Below, one piece after another: positions 5,957-8,570 of a stretch of 8,570 nucleotides of DNA. The notes beneath the pieces are model-generated. The model had not been told where the DNA came from. It did no database searches and saw only the letters and a program-made list of their open reading frames with translations. The translations under genes and the position numbers were made by a program. How positions within the stretch are numbered: position 1 is the stretch's first letter; each line of letters begins with the position of its first letter. This DNA comes from an uncultured Candidatus Altimarinota bacterium (GTDB taxonomy: Bacteria; Patescibacteriota; Gracilibacteria; BD1-5; UBA6164): the NCBI GenBank assembly GCA_937931775.1, contig CALHAQ010000068.1, positions 1 through 8,570 of the forward strand. Reading direction: 5' to 3'.

Positions 5957-7738
5957 TTATTCGAAGTAATTTTTCACAGTTCCACACATGTCTGTTACAG
6001 AAATTTGTAATACTCAGTTTTCTATTCAAGTAAAATGCATATTCATTGGATGGTTAGGTATATCTTTTCACATCTGCGAGCTGATCTGTTCAGTAATACT
6101 ATTAAAAAGGCTCATGTTTTGATTAAAGTATGACAACCTATCGTCTTCATTAAGTTGTGAATCAATTTTTTTTACAAAGCTTACTGATTGTGTATCATTT
6201 CAATATACCTCATTTCAAATATGAGAGATATTAATTTTTACTTTCTGAAATGTTTTTCAATTTAGTTCTCAACCATATTCAATTTCTGGAAAATCTATTT
6301 CTGAAAGTTTATTCTGTTCTTCGTGATATTTTTCAATTTTTTCTTTTGATAGAGAAAAATAAGTTTTCATAACATAGTCTCAAAAATTATAAACATTAGA
6401 ATCTGAATCATATATAACATTTGGAACACTCCATCATTCCATGAGAGCTCTTCTACTAGGCATATCTACAGCAAACTTTTGCTTATGAATAACTGATAGA
6501 GGTATTTCTGACGCTACAGTGTCTGCATGTTTTCTTGTTTCCTCTAATGCTTTTATTGCTTCATCTTCATCATAATATCATTCATGTTCTATAAATCATA
6601 TCATCGACTCTAATGCTAAATCGGCAACTTTTTCACGTGGCATATTCAGCCATTGTTTTCTACTATCAATAGCATCAGAAACCTTAGATGAAACATCATT
6701 TATTGTAGGGACAAGCTTTGTTTTTCTAAGTCAGATATTCTCAATCTTTCTAAATTGAGGATCTTGATTTTGACTTTCTAGAAAAAGTCTCAAAGGAATT
6801 TTTCACACTGCAGTAAGTCACTCAGGAAATGATGTAATCTCTCTGATGGCTCTATATTCTATTGTATTATTTTCTTTATCATGATACACATAAAATTTTC
6901 ACTCCTCGTCTCATAATTGAACTAGCGTTTCATTAACTCCTTCAATATTTCAATCTTTCCACTGATAGCTTTCAAATCTATTATACGCCAATATTTCTTG
7001 TAAAATATTTCAAAGCTCATTGTATTTGACTCATTTAAATTTCCTTTCAAAATTCTTTTTTACTTCTTCATAGTTTTCATCTCCATTTTTGAGATATTTA
7101 TTTTTTAGGAAATTCTTCACAGATTCTCTTAGGAAATCTACATATTCTAAATCATGAGTTACTAAAAAGTATTCTCAGTTTTTATTTTTCATAAGAAATG
7201 GAGATTCTTCAGCATTTTCGATTTCTAAATCACTATGTAGCATTCAGCTGAAGTTTCTTCAAGCTGTTGTAGTTCTCTCATTTGCATCAGCAAGTGAATT
7301 AATTCAATTAGTGCTATTCATTTGTCAGCCATCTCTGAGTACTGTCTCAGTATATTTTTTTCACGATTTCTCATCTTCCCAGTATTCTATAACTCATGGT
7401 GATAAGAGAATAGGTATATCTATGTTTTCTTCTATAGTAATGTTACTTTTGCTTCATGCTATAATTTCTAGTTTTCATTTCCTAAGCGCTCACATGTTTA
7501 CTATTACCAAACTTCCAGCATCGAAGTCTTCTGGAAGTTTTATTTGCCCATCATCAAGCTGGTTTGGATAGCAAGCCAACATATTCTCAATATTTTCAAT
7601 ATCATATACTCTACTTCACTCTCAACCTTGGTGCATATTAAATACTCAAGCAAGTAAATCATTATTGTTATTTTGTAGCTCATCTCTCTGTTCTGATACG
7701 CTGAGGCTTGAGAAAGAATTTAAATTTGAAGTATTCAT
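5957..7738 (-). CDS. Unrecognised 593-aa soluble protein, very rich in TGA-encoded glycine
   Basis: I do not recognise this protein. The frame runs from the ATG at 7738 to TAA without TAA or TAG, and about 32 of its 40 glycines are TGA, so no substantial part of it survives under the standard code. It begins MNTSNLNSFSSLSVSEQRD, which is polar and not a signal peptide, and no membrane segment is seen. The composition is acidic and charged: a Ser/Asn-rich N terminus (1-60), a lysine-rich helical section (about 200-240, VDFLRESVKNFLKNKYLKNG), an acidic helix near 400-415 (YYDEDEAIKALEETRKHADT), and a C-terminal part with alternating hydrophobic residues that looks beta-rich (from about 500), ending TDMCGTVKNYFE. 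It may be multidomain. It is divergent from dprA and is followed by its own terminator, so it is probably a single-gene unit. No catalytic motif, repeat or binding site was identified. Confidence 0.8.
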
Positions 7739-7773
7739 AAGTTGGTAACAGTATAAGTTAAATAATCTATATA

Positions 7774-7802
7774 ATTTTATTATAAATAATTAAAAATTGC
7801 AA
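7774..7802 (-). promoter_or_regulatory. Possible promoter for the 593-aa gene
   Basis: On the minus strand TTGCAA (7797-7802), a 17-bp spacer and TAAAAT (7774-7779) resemble a sigma-70 promoter, placing transcription start about 30 bases before the ATG. The region is very AT-rich, so other placements are possible. TTGCAA is its own reverse complement and may also serve dprA. Confidence 0.35.
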
Positions 7803-7824
7803 AAACTGGATATGTGTATATATT
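7797..7824 (+). promoter_or_regulatory. Possible promoter for dprA
   Basis: TTGCAA (7797-7802), a 16-bp spacer and TATATT (7819-7824) give a plausible but weak promoter, with transcription starting about 15 bases before the ATG. The -35 is shared, as a palindrome, with the divergent promoter of the 593-aa gene. Confidence 0.35.
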
Positions 7825-7847
7825 TTGTATATAAATTATACACATAT
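7810..7847. repeat. Inverted repeat reaching into the dprA start codon
   Basis: ATATGTGTATA (7810-7820) and TATACACATAT (7837-7847) are perfect 11-bp inverted copies around a 16-base centre. The right arm covers the first two bases of the dprA ATG (7846-7848), and the left arm overlaps the proposed -10. It could be an operator for a dimeric regulator or, in RNA, a hairpin hiding the start codon. Confidence 0.5.
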
Positions 7848-8570
7848 GAAAAATAAATACATTGCATATTTGCATAGCTGCTGATTGTCACAAGTTGAAC
7901 TTACTGAAATCTTTTCATCACAATGAGATAGTAAAGCTTTTTATAATACTCTAAATTCTAAAAACTTAGAGAAATATGTTAAAAATAGTGCTAGAAGATC
8001 TAAGATTTTAGATAACTATGCAAAAATTTCTCTCAAAAATATAGATGATATACTGGAAAGATTAAATGTAACTATTATTACTCTTCGAGATAAGAACTAT
8101 CCTGAATCACTCAAAAACATCCCACATACTCCATATGTACTCTATATAAGATGAAGTATTCCAAAGTCAGATATGTTTTGAGTGGTTTGATCTCGAAAAA
8201 TATCTACTTATGGTAAGAAAGTAATTTCTCATATAGTTCCAGATGTATCTAAAATATTTCCTATCGTATCATGATGAGCAGCAGGATGTGACACACATGC
8301 ACACAAAGCTGCCCTGGATGCATGAAATACTACAGTAGTTGTTATTGGGACAGGAATAGATCAAACTTATCCAGTGAGTAATGAGCAGCTTTTCACAAGT
8401 ATAGTAAGAGAGTGAGGAGCAGTACTATCTATATTTAGAATATGAGAACCAGGAAATCCTTATAACTTTCCTGTAAGAAACGAAATAGTAGTAGGACTTT
8501 GTAGAGGAGTTTTACTTATAGAAGCCCAGGAAAAGTCATGAAGCCTTATTACTGCGTGACTGACTCTAGA
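7846..8570 (+). CDS. dprA: DNA processing protein DprA (Smf), 3' partial
   Basis: DprA binds incoming single-stranded DNA during natural transformation and loads RecA on it. The window holds the first 241 residues and cuts the gene inside the Rossmann-like domain. Family motifs are clear: NYPESLKNIPHTPYVLYIRG (84-103), VVGSRKIS (113-120), the nucleotide-type loop IVSGGAAGCDTHAHKAALDAG (140-160), VIGTGIDQTYP (166-176), FPVRNEIVVGL (208-218; the family more often has RNRIIAGL), and EAQEKSGSLITA (226-237). Residues 1-80 are the weakly conserved N-terminal helical domain. Twelve of 20 glycines are TGA, including both in SGG. The ATG at 7846 gives a normal family start and lies within an inverted repeat. 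It is divergent from the 593-aa gene. Any C-terminal winged-helix domain lies beyond the window. Confidence 0.95.

Noticed and set aside
7311..7571. Plus-strand frame of 86 codons
   Set aside because: It is antisense to the 593-aa gene; it has a Ser/Phe-rich shadow composition and no start signals.
1..8570. Many apparent nonsense mutations suggesting a string of pseudogenes
   Set aside because: All the interruptions are TGA at glycine positions; none is TAA or TAG, and no frameshift was found, so recoding explains them and decay does not.

Overview
The window reads as a chromosomal fragment of a UGA-recoded CPR (Patescibacteria) bacterium, Candidatus Absconditabacteria (SR1) or Gracilibacteria (BD1-5). 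The reason is internal: every recognisable gene is interrupted by in-frame TGA under the standard code, and each TGA falls where its family has glycine (for example the GxGxxG-type loop of the disulfide reductase, the Walker A loop of PPK2, and SGG of DprA). Reading TGA as Gly (translation table 25) with TAA/TAG as the only stops gives full-length proteins. The DNA is AT-rich, and no start codon has a convincing Shine-Dalgarno sequence. I cannot tell the two phyla apart from this window.

Layout. Positions 1-1655 (+): the 3' part of an FAD/NAD(P) disulfide reductase (mycothione-reductase-like), then bolA and a CGFS monothiol glutaredoxin, closed by a terminator at 1685-1711. Positions 1722-2954 (+): a consensus promoter and a class I-type polyphosphate kinase 2 with an extended helical N terminus. 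A symmetric terminator at 2953-2986 is shared with the convergent minus-strand pair ruvC (3717-4196) and an unrecognised two-membrane-segment protein (2966-3658). Positions 4197-4318: divergent promoters and a structured leader ahead of a putative 49-aa gene (4319-4468, +), which converges on wecB through another two-way terminator. Positions 4516-5886 (-): UDP-GlcNAc 2-epimerase with extra segments. Positions 5957-7738 (-): an unrecognised 593-aa protein in which about 32 of 40 glycines are TGA, so it is invisible under the standard code. Positions 7846-8570 (+): the 5' part of dprA, cut by the window end.

Functional threads. The first three genes form a thiol-redox / Fe-S handling cassette: BolA and CGFS glutaredoxins are known partners, and the reductase could recycle a low-molecular-weight thiol. 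PPK2 handles polyphosphate and nucleotide balance. RuvC and DprA are recombination functions, and DprA usually accompanies DNA uptake. WecB supplies ManNAc for surface glycans. The most interesting items are the two unrecognised proteins, a reused upstream promoter module, a promoter nested in a terminator, a 5'-end GAAA-capped hairpin, an inverted repeat over the dprA start, and the outlying glycine codon use of PPK2. No RNA gene, CRISPR array or insertion sequence was seen, and no gene-free stretch exceeds 300 bases.
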